Of a DNA stretch of 64,000 nucleotides, positions 23,595-33,448 are shown piece after piece. The translations under genes were made by a program, and so were the position numbers. The stretch is from contig JAHLMK010000017.1 of the NCBI GenBank assembly GCA_019915135.1, forward strand, positions 1 to 64,000. Direction: 5' to 3'. Every line of letters starts with the position of its first letter. The first letter of the stretch is position 1. The notes below the pieces were generated by a model. The model was not told where the DNA came from and did no database searches. It was given only the letters and a program-made list of their open reading frames with translations. This DNA is from Strobilurus pachycystidiatus. Lineage: Eukaryota; Basidiomycota; Agaricomycetes; Agaricales; Physalacriaceae.

Positions 23595-24919
23595 TCACAA
23601 AGAAGGATACGTACTGACGGTCTCCATCACGGAAGCTTTGTCCATCAGAGATTCGAAGCCACAGTATTGTCGAAACCGACAGGCGTCCAATTCGACACCA
23701 TCAGTGGTCCGTGTGGATGCACGATCGATCCGTTCGAGCTCGACGACGAGCCTACAGAGGGGTTGCCGCGCAAGGACGCGATCCAGGGCAGCCCATTTCT
23801 CTCGGTCAGTTTCGACATGACGACGCGTGTACTGCCATGTCAGAGAAACGACCACCTGTTCCATGCGGAGTGACTGAAGATTCTCAAACGCATGGATCAA
23901 CCAGTCTAGCCAAACTGGCACGCTCTCTGGCGTCCGCATCTCTATGCACAACACACGCAGAGCCTTATGGTCGATGAGATCAAACAGGGGTTCTGCGATG
24001 AAATAAGTGCGTGGGACGCCAACTCAAGTTAACCAGATCGCATACCATTCAAACATGCGTCGAGCTTGAGCACCTCCAATGCGCGTGGCCCCTGGTGCAC
24101 AAATCTGCCTGTGGCACGAACAGTCTCCGCCGTTCCGTAGTAATGAACGACAGACAACGCCCGGAGATGGCTGATGTCGAGAAAACTCTGAGAGCTCAGC
24201 ATCCAGTCTAACAACATGACATGGCAGGCGTGGCTCAAACGGACGGACAACGAGCTCAGATGAAGCACATTGTCATAGATGCGTGGTTCCATGGTGATAT
24301 CCGGGTTCTCGAAACTGATACCGTGCAAAACGAGGTCTGTCAACGACGTGCATTGGTGCAGTAGAGAGAGAAGGTCCGCGAGGCCGAGAAATTTGACATT
24401 CCGCAGTTCAATGACGTTCAGATTGGTCGTCTGCTTGAACCGTAGGCGCAAGGGTCCGGCCACGTAGGAGAGTTGGCGCCAATGACAGTAACCAAATTGG
24501 AAGGATATGCGTTGCAAGTTGGTTAAGACTTGTAGCACCGCTGGCAGATTGTGATCCGCGGAAAGCCAGTTGTTGGGAGGAACAAAAACGTATCCCTCTT
24601 TGCCTGCCTCGACCTCCAGGTCTCTGACAAGGAGTGCTAGATGTGGGGCGGACTGTATGACCCTTTGGAAGTTGTGCAATTGTTCGCGAATGTTTGAAGC
24701 GCCTCGGTCCTGAGCAGATGCGCGAAATGCTACGCGGCGGAATATCAGGTTTTGCGCGGTGGAAGCCCACGACCGACAGACCAAGGCGCAAGACTTGAGG
24801 CTGACGATATCTCGGTCGTCGCCTAAGTTGGTCAGCACGGCGTCGACAAGCTCTTGGGGAATGCAGAGAAACGACATCCTCTCCCTTGCGGTCGGTGAAT
24901 GTTGACTTAAGAGTGGCAT
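23595..24919 (-). CDS. F-box-like protein
   Basis: Exons in coding order 24919-24046 and 23992-23595 encode 423 residues, with a 53-base intron. The first 60 residues have the F-box pattern (CIPQELVDAVLTNLGDD followed by LKSCALVCRSW). The remainder is Leu-rich without clear repeats (LTDLVLHGISFEN, LRALSVVHYYG), as in the large agaric F-box families. By family it would recruit unknown targets to an SCF ubiquitin ligase. A second in-frame ATG at 24877 leaves the F-box intact. It is head-to-head with the next gene, about 98 bases apart. Confidence 0.8.
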
Positions 24920-25017
24920 GATCGCGTAAATACTAAATGGCCAGACCTTTGGTCACGTCACCGATCGGCTATCCCTCGGTCCCTGTGGCGGCAAGACTCG
25001 ACCTGCCTCAAACCAAC

Positions 25018-26021
25018 ATGTCTGTTTTCGAAAACTTCGCCGCGCTCGACGAGCTCATTCAGATTATCTATCAAGACATCAACAAATATGTTGTCCTCTC
25101 GAACGTCTCAGATGCTGAATGGACCGTGCACGTTGGCCAGTCAGATGAAGGTCGTTGGTGGCGGGGCACCTGGACCGAAGCCGACGTGACAAAACTAGTT
25201 GTGCGTGCTCCAGAATGACTCTAGTCCACTCACTTACCCTTGTGAAGGGCTCTAACGCGTCCGAGATTCTCTTGGAGACTTTCGCTGAAAAGCTAGCAGA
25301 CTCCATCGTCAAAGGCGAACTCTACGTGAAATCCCCTGATACCTCAGATACTAGCGTATCATCATTCCTCTACTGTAAACCTACTCGTGGTGATTGTCTC
25401 ATCAGCTAGTCCTTGGTCCGTCCTCAAAGAAACCTCTGAGTGTCTCCTTGGCTGAAATGGACGCGGAAGCCGCCGCAATTTTTATGACACGGACACTGAT
25501 AGAGGTGCATTCTTTGTCGACTCCTCGATGGCCTCTGACGATCTCGTTCAGATTGGGTTAAACGCGCAGAAGAGAAAATGCCAACTGAATCCTTCTGTAA
25601 TGGATCTAACCGCGCCTGCGCTCGCAGCGTCTTCATTCCAGCCGACTACGAGTGAGTGCTGTTTCTCAGTGTCTGTAAACTGCTGCCTGCTTTGCGCTGA
25701 CCTATGTAATCAGGCTCTAGTAAAACCTCTAATAATGTCCTTAGTCCGGAACGACCCAAGCCTATAGCCGCTAGGTCGAGTTCATTGAGGGAAGAGACCG
25801 CTCGAATGGAGAAGAAAATAAAAGAGTCTTCAACTGAGTCGGAGAAAGCGGCAGCAATTACTCCCAGTACGTGATCTCCCATGAAGATACTTCTGGTGCT
25901 AAGACCTTCATGCTCAGAAGCAACGAAACCATCCCGAGCTCTGAAGGGGGCATCGCTTGCCAATCCTAATAAGAAGGCACGCAAGTATCAAGCATTGGAG
26001 TTTGGTAGCGATGACGAGTAA
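25018..26021 (+). CDS. Possible XRCC4-superfamily (PAXX/XLF-like) protein
   Basis: Exons 25018-25200, 25248-25355, 25406-25504, 25552-25651, 25714-25866 and 25918-26021 encode 248 residues, with introns of 47-62 bases. The N-terminal 130 residues look like the small beta head of XRCC4-type proteins: short strands (YVVLSNVS, EWTVHVGQS), then WRGTWTEADVTKLV and helices (ILLETFAEKLADSIV). Next come a strand (GELYV) and LVLGPSSKKPLSVSLAEM. The C-terminal 110 residues are disordered, Ser/Pro/Lys-rich, with a charged helix (REETARMEKKIKE). It ends in the basic-hydrophobic-acidic peptide KKARKYQALEFGSDDE, like Ku-binding tails. If right, it would act in non-homologous end joining in the nucleus. No motif proves this. 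ATG 25018 is chosen because ATG 24937 would leave only 17 bases to the divergent gene. Confidence 0.72.
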
Positions 26022-26174
26022 ACGACGCGTCGTTTTAAAACATTATCATACATCTCACCTTTAGCTGTGTAGTCGTGAGACAAATGGATCTGCCTGCCTA
26101 GTGATATACATCTCGTATATATGTGGAGGCGTGGCTGTTGACTAGCGTCCACCATCTCCACACAGAATCCAGCC

Positions 26175-26967
26175 ATGTATATATCAAATGAAGTAGAAGG
26201 CGTTGGAAAGTGAGTTGTCGACTGTGCTCCTCGAAACCCTACAAACTGAGTCCCGCTTGCAGTCCAGTGATTCACATTGGTGCGGTCCACAGCATCTCAC
26301 AGGTCTCGAGTAGCTCTATTTATTCTCCTCCTCAAAAGTCCAGGACTTGCGACTTCCAGCTGCACAGGCAACATTAGCTCGGAGTCCGACCGACGTAAAC
26401 TACGCGATCGGACGCTGCCCCACGGAGATCCTGGAAACAGCCCTGCTCTTATCGACGTCAGACGAGGACGTCCAGTCTTTCTACCTTGCATTTTACGAAC
26501 TATGGAGATCCATACTTCAGCATCTCTTCCCCCGTTCGCAAGGATTCACCATTATCGAGGAATGGGAGGATCCATCCTTCAGCTCCTTACTCTCTTCGCC
26601 CATATCCTTCGCTGTAATGCCTCGAAATACGGCCTATCCTTTGGTCATGGTGCATGTATCATCGCAGAAGGATTTCAGCAACGAAATCATGAGAGAAACG
26701 GTTCTGCATGAGGCCGAGCGCGTATTCGACTCGGTCTCGCCATACAGCTCGTTCAACGAGACCTTGGTGTTGTCTGCAATGGGGCAAAGTTGGCGCGGCT
26801 TTCGAAGAAAGACCGCTTTAACAAGGGTGGAAGCTACAGGTGAATGGCTCAGTGACAATGAAGGTTACAGTAGCTTCGAGAAATGCGGTTGGTTTGAGAG
26901 TGTTATCACTGAGGAGAGTTGGGAGTTTCTGGAGGAGATGTGTCGAAGGCTCAAGTCTGTATACTAG
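26175..26967 (+). CDS. Conserved-looking hypothetical protein
   Basis: Exons 26175-26209, 26263-26309 and 26360-26967 encode 229 residues with introns of 53 and 50 bases. The large last exon has strong protein character (ETALLLSTSDEDVQSF, YPLVMVHVSSQKDF, GQSWRGFRRKTAL, GWFESVITEESWEFLEEM) and no membrane segment. No ATG precedes the large exon in frame, which is why two small upstream exons are proposed. The donor at 26310 (GTAGCT) is the only one giving the right phase. I do not recognise the family. Confidence 0.6.
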
Positions 26968-27170
26968 TCTCTACTGTAGTAGGGGCTTCATAGGATGGTT
27001 TTTTGAATACAGTAGTGTTCAGAAGCCTGAAGGAAAGGTCGTTGACAAGCGCCATCAGGGCGCCATCTGGCGCCATGGCACTTTTGCCGACGGCAATGCT
27101 TATCGGCGCTGACTACACACTCGCCGACTCGCCCTCATGGTCGCGCCGCTCTTTTCTCACTCACTCCAAC

Positions 27171-29085
27171 ATGACTATGGACAACAAAGTCGCCACAGAG
27201 TCGACTAGCTTTCTGGAACCTATATCGGAATATCCCACCAAGGCCAAGGCTCGGCGTACCTTCTGGTCCCTGCTTACTGCAACCGTAGCCCTCAGTGCCT
27301 TGGTGGCAACTGTATTCCTCAAGACCGACCTTGTGAATGCTGTGTTTGGCGGCATCCCGAAAGATCCTGACGCTGCAGCTTTGTACATCCTCGATAAAGC
27401 CCCCGTTATGGTACAAATTCCGGCTTAACATTTGAGAGGTGCAACGCTTAAACTTGATTTCTGGTAGGATGGCCACATTGGTTTGTCTCCAACGATAGGA
27501 CTCACGCGTATGCTTATACAATGGCTGTCTTCACAAAGATCTCCCCATTCTTGCACGCGAGCTGTTTTCGAACAACATCTCGGCTTTCGATCTTGCTGTC
27601 CCCATGCCCGGCCACGTGGATATCCCTAGGCTGAGGAAAGGACGCGTCGGAGGTTTCTTCTGGTCTCAAGTTCCACTTGGTATTGGCCGTCGCTATATTC
27701 AACACGTCTCCTTAGGTCGGTGTACGTCGAGTGTCCGGATCCGAAGCAAGAAGGTAAGAACCCTCTGTACTCATAAAGAAAGCGTCGCTCATATCTTGCA
27801 CAAAAGGTCCAGATTTCTTAGTATCAACGTGGAGAGTCAGGTGCGTCCTTCAATGGTATATGTGATGCATCGAAGGTCAATTCTTGTGCAGGGATACGCT
27901 GGAGCAGATCGACTCTGCGAGGTTGATGATTGACAAATACCCTGATGTGACTTGCACTCAAACTTCTCCATTGAAATGAACCCAAGCCGTTTCCACAGAC
28001 CTTCCAGTTCGCACTCGGTTCTTCTGATATCAAGGATGCTATCACACATGGGAAAATTGCCAGTCTTCTGGGAGTCGAAGGGTGAGAGTTGTTCCCTCTG
28101 GATATTCGGCCTACTGGATTTCTGAACAATCTGTGCAGTGGACACCAGCTGGGCAATTCAATAGGTGTTCTACGGCAGTACCATGCTCTTGGTGTCCGCT
28201 ACGTAACCTTGACGCATACCTGCCACAATGCTTTCGCGGACTCCTGTGGTTTTTTCCCTGGCAAAGAACCTTTACACAACGGTCTGAGGTATCTGTCTTG
28301 TACATGTAAGTTGGTTGAGATCTGACCCGTGTGGTTCGCAGTGAATTGGGTTACTCGTTGATCGATGAAATGAACCGGCTTGGTGTCTTGGTCGACATCT
28401 CGCACACATCAGATGCCACTGCGTCCCAAGTCTTGAAATATTCGAAGGCTCCCGTTATCTGGTCGCACTCTTCTGCGCGTGCTGTACACGATCACGTACG
28501 CAATGTTCCGGACGAAGTTCTCAAACTCGTGGGCACTGGTGAAGGGAAGAAAGATGCCGTGATTATGGTAAGGGCTTTGTCTAACGGTCTCTCTGTGACC
28601 GGCTCAGTGATTACAGGTCAACTTTGCGCCTACATTTGTCGCAGACCCTGGCGAGGCGACACTAGAAGCTGTGGCTAACCACGTCGATCACATCGCCGGG
28701 GTTATTGGGAAGCAACAGTGAGTACGAAATGTTGTACGTTGCTACGTCTCACTGAGAGTTTTCAGCATCGGTATCGGGAGTGACTACGACGGCATTGAAA
28801 GCACCCCTGTCGGGTTGGAGGATGTATCAAAATATCCAGCCCTGGTAGGACTCACATCACTGTATCTCATGAGATCTTGATTCCTGATCTTGCCATCAGA
28901 TAGCCGAGCTGTACCGGCGTGGATGGACCAAGGACGAACTCACTGGATTCACGGGTGGCAATCTCTTGCGAGTCTTCGAAGGCGCGGAGAGAGTCTCGAA
29001 AGAATTACGAGCCAGTGGCGCACAGCCTGGATATGACTTGTACGACAAACGTACCGATATCCCTAAACACCGACGTTATGTTTGA
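27171..29085 (+). CDS. Membrane-anchored dipeptidase (renal dipeptidase family, M19)
   Basis: Twelve exons: 27171-27410, 27468-27480, 27539-27662, 27716-27753, 27807-27840, 27892-27946, 27999-28081, 28139-28288, 28342-28567, 28617-28717, 28766-28844, 28900-29085, encoding 442 residues. Near residues 30-50 is a signal-anchor helix ([19 protein letters not shown]). The M19 zinc centre is present: GHIDLP (His83, Asp85), LLGVEGG with bridging Glu195, then DISHT, WSHSSAR and GIGSDYDG. The family hydrolyses dipeptides at the cell surface or in the lumen. Exon 2 is a 13-base micro-exon carrying DGHI, the first metal ligand. All introns are 48-58 bases. In-frame ATGs upstream (e.g. 27096) are less likely. 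Confidence 0.95.
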
Positions 29086-29474
29086 AAGCTGTCATTTCGG
29101 CAGTAATCCATCTTCCCAGTCATTCGTATGTCTTGGGGGTCTAGATTTCTCCTTTACTCTTGGCCATCCAATGACTAGATCAAGCCTCACTTACCTCATT
29201 CATCGCAGAAATGAGTCAGTTCCATTTCTTTTGGCGCCCTATTTCCATATTGTCTCCTCAGTGGAATTCTGGTCAACGCATCAAACGCCAAACCGGTTAC
29301 GGGACGGGACCCGTCGCCGTCGGTGGACACCACTGATCTTACAAACGTAGAAGACGCTTGATGGCATTGACATGATTGGAGAAACTGCACAGCCCAAACA
29401 CACGGGAGTGGTCAGTGGTCGCCACCACTTCTGATCCGTAACAGTCTGCTTTTAATGGGCGCTACTGAAGAACC
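29086..29474. other. Intergenic region, possibly part of next gene
   Basis: No exon could be joined with confidence in these 389 bases. The extracellular part of the next gene may have upstream exons here. Confidence 0.3.
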
Positions 29475-30350
29475 ATGTGGCCTGTGAACTTCTGCGCACC
29501 CGCCCCTTCTTTTTCACTAATCGGCCAGGTGCCATCCTTTCTTTTTTTGACTGGTACGTACTTCGAATGTCTCTCAGATGCTTCCATACCGAATTCCTAC
29601 AGGCTCATTCCCGCGACTGTGTCGCACGCGATTCAAGATCTTGTTATCCAGTTACAATGTATCTGGACCGAGCCGTCTGTATGTCATTTCATAACACCTG
29701 CCTGGAAAGCAGCTCATGAAAGTCTTCCAGACACAGATATGTCATTGAATTCGAATGACTCCCGAACTTCGCCTTCGAGTTCAACGGGCCTTTTTCCAAC
29801 TATCGCGGCGGTAGTCGGAGGTGTCGCGACTTCCTGTGTCTTTGCGATGGTCATCTATATCATGGTCCAACGGCGAAGAAGACCACGTCAAGAACAGCAT
29901 GCGATTTCCCCGCTTCATCAAGATGTTGAGAAATCTCAAAGTACTATCACTCTGCCTCCGCCTATCTATTACATCCAGCTGCAGGCGAAGGTGCCTGCCA
30001 TATCGCCGCCACCTCCACCAAGAAACCTTTCAAATCAGGTCCTACAGCGGCCAACGATAACGATAGTAACAGACATACCACCTGTCACCCAGATGACCAC
30101 CCCGAAGTGGAAGCTGAAGCGAGTACCAGTGCCACGCTTCTCGAAGTTGCCCCCTACACCGGACGCGATCACGCGCTCTCGCTCCTGGTTGCGGTCCCCG
30201 CGTCAATTCAGAAAGTCGATGGTGAACGCCAATGGTCTGCCAGCTAATGTCCGTCCACCTGTACCTGGCACTCTGAGATTTGCTTCTTCCTCGCTTGCTG
30301 TTCCGATCCATTCGTATTTGCCCTCGCGCTCGCCACCGTCTGTGGCTTGA
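29475..30350 (+). CDS. One-pass membrane protein with Pro-rich cytoplasmic tail
   Basis: A single open frame of 291 residues is visible. A Ser/Thr/Asn-rich segment (NSNDSRTSPSSSTGLF) precedes one membrane helix (IAAVVGGVATSCVFAMVIYIM). A stop-transfer cluster QRRRRPRQ and a basic, Pro-rich tail (SPPPPPRNL) follow. This layout is common in agaric surface proteins of unknown role. The N-terminal 90 residues are less convincing; a GTACGT/CTACAG pair at 29554-29602 looks like an intron but does not give a usable frame. The true start may therefore lie elsewhere. Confidence 0.55.
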   Translation: MWPVNFCAPAPSFSLIGQVPSFLFLTGTYFECLSDASIPNSYRLIPATVSHAIQDLVIQLQCIWTEPSVCHFITPAWKAAHESLPDTDMSLNSNDSRTSPSSSTGLFPTIAAVVGGVATSCVFAMVIYIMVQRRRRPRQEQHAISPLHQDVEKSQSTITLPPPIYYIQLQAKVPAISPPPPPRNLSNQVLQRPTITIVTDIPPVTQMTTPKWKLKRVPVPRFSKLPPTPDAITRSRSWLRSPRQFRKSMVNANGLPANVRPPVPGTLRFASSSLAVPIHSYLPSRSPPSVA

Positions 30351-30835
30351 GGCATGAGGCCTGAGGTGTCGTGGCGATGACGTACACTTGCATACACTAC
30401 TATGTACTATGCTATCTACTTGTGATGGACAAGTCGAAGTTAGATTGCAATTCACTAGATCATGGTACTTACACATTGCAGAAGCTAGAACCAACTCTAA
30501 CCAACTCTCCTCATCCGCAGCGTCATATCATGTACACGCGAAGCAGATAGGCATTCAGGACACTGATAATGAGAAGTTCCGCGGCTCCCGTTCGCCTAGT
30601 ATATGTACCCCCGCGGAAGTAAAATGACAATGAATCGCAGCCGTGCCTTGTGCCGCGGGCAAATGAACAAAGGATCAAACAAACCGGTTCACTTGTGTCG
30701 GACGAACAAAATATTGCCTCCATCACCCTGATCGACATGACGCGACTCAGTGTGAAAGACAAACTCCAAGATGGCAAATGGTCCATGTTTGCGCTTTCTC
30801 CAGGCGACATGGGAGAATACGGAACTGTGGGAAGC
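30351..30835. other. Convergent intergenic region
   Basis: This 485-base gap lies between the 3' ends of the membrane protein gene and UCH37. No gene was identified. Confidence 0.4.
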
Positions 30836-32026
30836 CTAGTCTTCATCCATCATCTGCCCCTTGGCTTTTGCCCTTTCAACGCGGTCCTTCATGACGCTCT
30901 TGGCAGACTCCTTCGCCCCCTCTAGTTTCCCCGCTCTAGCGAGTGCGAGAACCAGGGCATGAACCAGACCGACGTGATTGTGCCGCCGAACGCTGCTCTC
31001 GAACTGAATAATGAAGACGCTTAGGCGAGAATTTCATATTCAGACAATAAACGACTCACGGCCCACTGCTCACGTTTTGAGCTCTCTTGTGAGATCCTGG
31101 CGACGAGTTCGGCTGCCTCTCCCTGCATCCCGGCCAGCTGAAGCTGGTTCAATTGGGCTTGAAGAGCAGGAAGGGGGTCATCCCTGAGCGCGAGCAAGCT
31201 GAAGTCTAACTGAGCGGAGTAAGCTAAAATTGAGGGTCGAAGATTTCGAGAAAAGCTCATACCGAGCCAGGCGGGTAAGTAGATATCCTATTTTCAATTG
31301 TCTCCCTAAAAGACGACAACTCAGCTTCGAAATGGGTACCTCAACAAGGCGTTGCAAACCTTGCGACCTTCAACCAGCCTTCTCCAGATTCCTCGAAGTG
31401 CCCGTGTCTCACTGCGTGTGGCTTTAAGCCGTCCAGTTCATACAACGAGCCCATAGATGGGAGGTAAACAACGAAATGGTACGCCTCCTCCGTCTTCTTG
31501 GACAAGCCCAGACCATCAAGCGAGATAGCACTCGGCGGGGAGAGGGAGTTGTGCGCTTCCCTCAGCCAATCTGCACTAGTAATTGCAAGTCCGCGAGTTT
31601 GGGGGTCCAGAGCGCCGGCGAAGGCCATGAGCTCGGACAGTTGGGGGCCATAGGTTAATGAAGGGATATTGCCGAGCCCGTTAAGCACAGCAAGAGTAGC
31701 ACAGGCGTTGTTTACGACTTGATGGGCGAAGAAACCGGGGAAGGCCGGGTCAAACTCGCCAGCCATGGATGAACTCTCGGAGGATGACAGATTTGGAACC
31801 CATTTGAAGAGGAAGACGAGGGCATGAATAGGACCCATTGAAGCGAGAGCCTCGGGATCAAGAGAATACAGGTCATCTACCACGAGGGGGACGCCAAGTG
31901 TTTTCAAAAGCTCGCTAGGATGTGATTTGAGTGAAAGCTGAGAAGTGTGGCGCGTCGTACGAACGTGAAAACACCCGGGTCTGATTCCATAAGCTGCCAT
32001 CCATTTGAGTCTTCTTCGCCGGACAT
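30836..32026 (-). CDS. UCH37: Ubiquitin C-terminal hydrolase UCH37/UCHL5
   Basis: Exons in coding order 32026-31965, 31914-31360, 31305-31263, 31209-31060 and 31003-30836 encode 325 residues, close to human UCHL5 (329). WQLMESDPGVFTELLKTLGV is the family start, restored by splicing. The C12 peptidase catalytic set is present: Gln86 (FFAHQVVNNACA), Cys92, His167 (AYHFVVYLP) and Asp182 (LYELDG). The C-terminal ULD helices contain FESSVRRHNHVGLVHALV and end Lys-rich (RAKAKGQMMDED). It trims ubiquitin chains at the proteasome via Rpn13 or in the INO80 complex. It is divergent from MED31 with 130 bases between start codons. All introns are 50-56 bases. Confidence 0.96.
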
Positions 32027-32156
32027 TTCCAGATGTATTCTACGCGTAGGAAGGAAAGGGTTTTGGTGGCGTTGAGTGAAGCAGTGACGCGTACTCCACG
32101 TGTTCCACGTGGATATCGCTGATCACCCTGACCAAGCACTCTTTCGTCCTGCCACA

Positions 32157-32667
32157 ATGGCCGCCAACGAGAGCACGGCGACAGTCGAGGCCAAGGCTGC
32201 GAACCGTGCCCGATTTGAACTCGAACTTGAATTTGTCCAGTCCCTAGCCAATCCATTCTACCTGCACTCCCTGGCACAGCAAAACATACTCGAGCAGCCT
32301 GCGTTCATAAATTACCTGGAATATCTACAATACTTTCGGGAGAAAGACTATGCGCGCTTTATACAGTTCGTTAGGATACCCACTGCGAGTTAGGACTGCA
32401 TTGACGCGAGCTCCAGTTATCCTCATGCCCTTCATCACCTGGAACTGTTGCAACATCCACAGTTTCGGGCAGCGATGAAGAAAGACCAGTATTTCCGCGA
32501 GTATCTGGAGCAGAAGCAGTATGAACATTGGAGAACATGGTTAGTTATCCCCGTGGACGACGAGTATGTCATGGTAATCTCCATTCAGGCGCGACCCATC
32601 AAAGGTCACCAAAGCTCCAGAAGTTCCAGCGGCGGCAGCCGATGGCGACATTCAGATGGCCTCGTAG
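32157..32667 (+). CDS. MED31: Mediator complex subunit 31 (Soh1)
   Basis: Exons 32157-32365, 32417-32539 and 32589-32667 encode 136 residues. The conserved core is intact: [52 protein letters not shown] and HWRTW. MED31 sits in the Mediator middle module, bridging activators and RNA polymerase II. The first junction yields RFIHYPHAL where Gln is more usual than His; the only alternative donor (32370) breaks the frame. The C-terminal tail after HWRTW is Ala/Pro-rich and not conserved. Confidence 0.96.
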
Positions 32668-32747
32668 CTTACATTGTCTCCAATGTCGTATGTACTGCAC
32701 TCAAGACCGCGGATACGGTAATGCATATGGTTCATTTGCGCAAATTA

Positions 32748-33325
32748 TCAGTAACCCATCATATGGTAATACAAGTCGTCTGGATTTGTGGCACGCTTAG
32801 CGCCTGGGACGTGGAAGTCCCATTGCCTATTGTTGTAGACTCTCTGTTCGCCATTTTCATCGAAGACCTAAGAAGGATCAGCAAGTCAAATCCTTCAAGC
32901 TTGTGTCTGTGTCTACCTTGACGTGGATAGTCTCTGCGCCTAAGAAATGATCTTTGACCAACTCCTCTTCGTAGATATCGTCGCTGAGAGATTTGCCGCG
33001 CTTGAACTGCGCGTCGATATACCATCCTTCAGGCAAGTTCCAATCTGCTTCCTCATTGGTCGCGTCGCCTGGATGATGAAGAAGAAAAAGAGCCTTGAGC
33101 CTCTCCCTTTCACCACTATGACCGAAGAAGCCACTCACGGACGACTTCGTCGTACAGTTCCCAGAGTGTCAATTTCTCGTTGAACCTACCCCCGCGAGTA
33201 AATGATTGCGTTCCGAAGTACGCTCTCTTGATGTTGAACCAGAAGCAGCCATCCTCCAGATTCCCTTTCTTCATTGAGCCCATTCCGCGAACGTTGCGTC
33301 TGGAGAGCGTTCTAGCACGTGGCAT
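32748..33325 (-). CDS. Orphan 152-residue protein
   Basis: Exons in coding order 33325-33139, 33068-32917 and 32867-32748 join in one frame. The first intron (33138-33069) has donor GTGAGT and a long pyrimidine tract before CATCCAG. The protein has a basic N-terminus (RARTLSRRNVRG), then KGNLEDGCFWFNIKRAYFG, LTLWELYDEVVRDATNEEAD, NLPEGWYIDAQFKRG and a Tyr/Met-rich end (DDLYYHMMGY). No signal peptide or membrane segment is visible. I do not recognise the family. It is convergent with MED31, with 80 bases between stops. Confidence 0.65.
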
Positions 33326-33448
33326 TGGTGCTACAGAAAAAAATAAGACGCGAATCAGAGCTGCGAAAGGACACTGAAGAGCTGAACGTACTTGAATGTC
33401 GACTGCAAGAGGGTGCTTGACTCAACGGAGCCCCTAATTCGGATTTTG

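Noticed and set aside
26347..26967. 206-residue ORF starting at 26347 as a complete gene
   Set aside because: Its first codon is TTG, not ATG; two upstream exons from ATG 26175 join in frame.
29554..29602. Intron GTACGT...CTACAG in the one-pass membrane protein gene
   Set aside because: Removing these 49 bases brings the downstream sequence into a frame with an early stop, so it was not used, although it looks like an intron.
33116..33138. Short intron (24-38 bases) in the 152-residue orphan
   Set aside because: Those acceptors give wrong frames; the pyrimidine-rich acceptor ending at 33069 gives a 70-base intron in frame.
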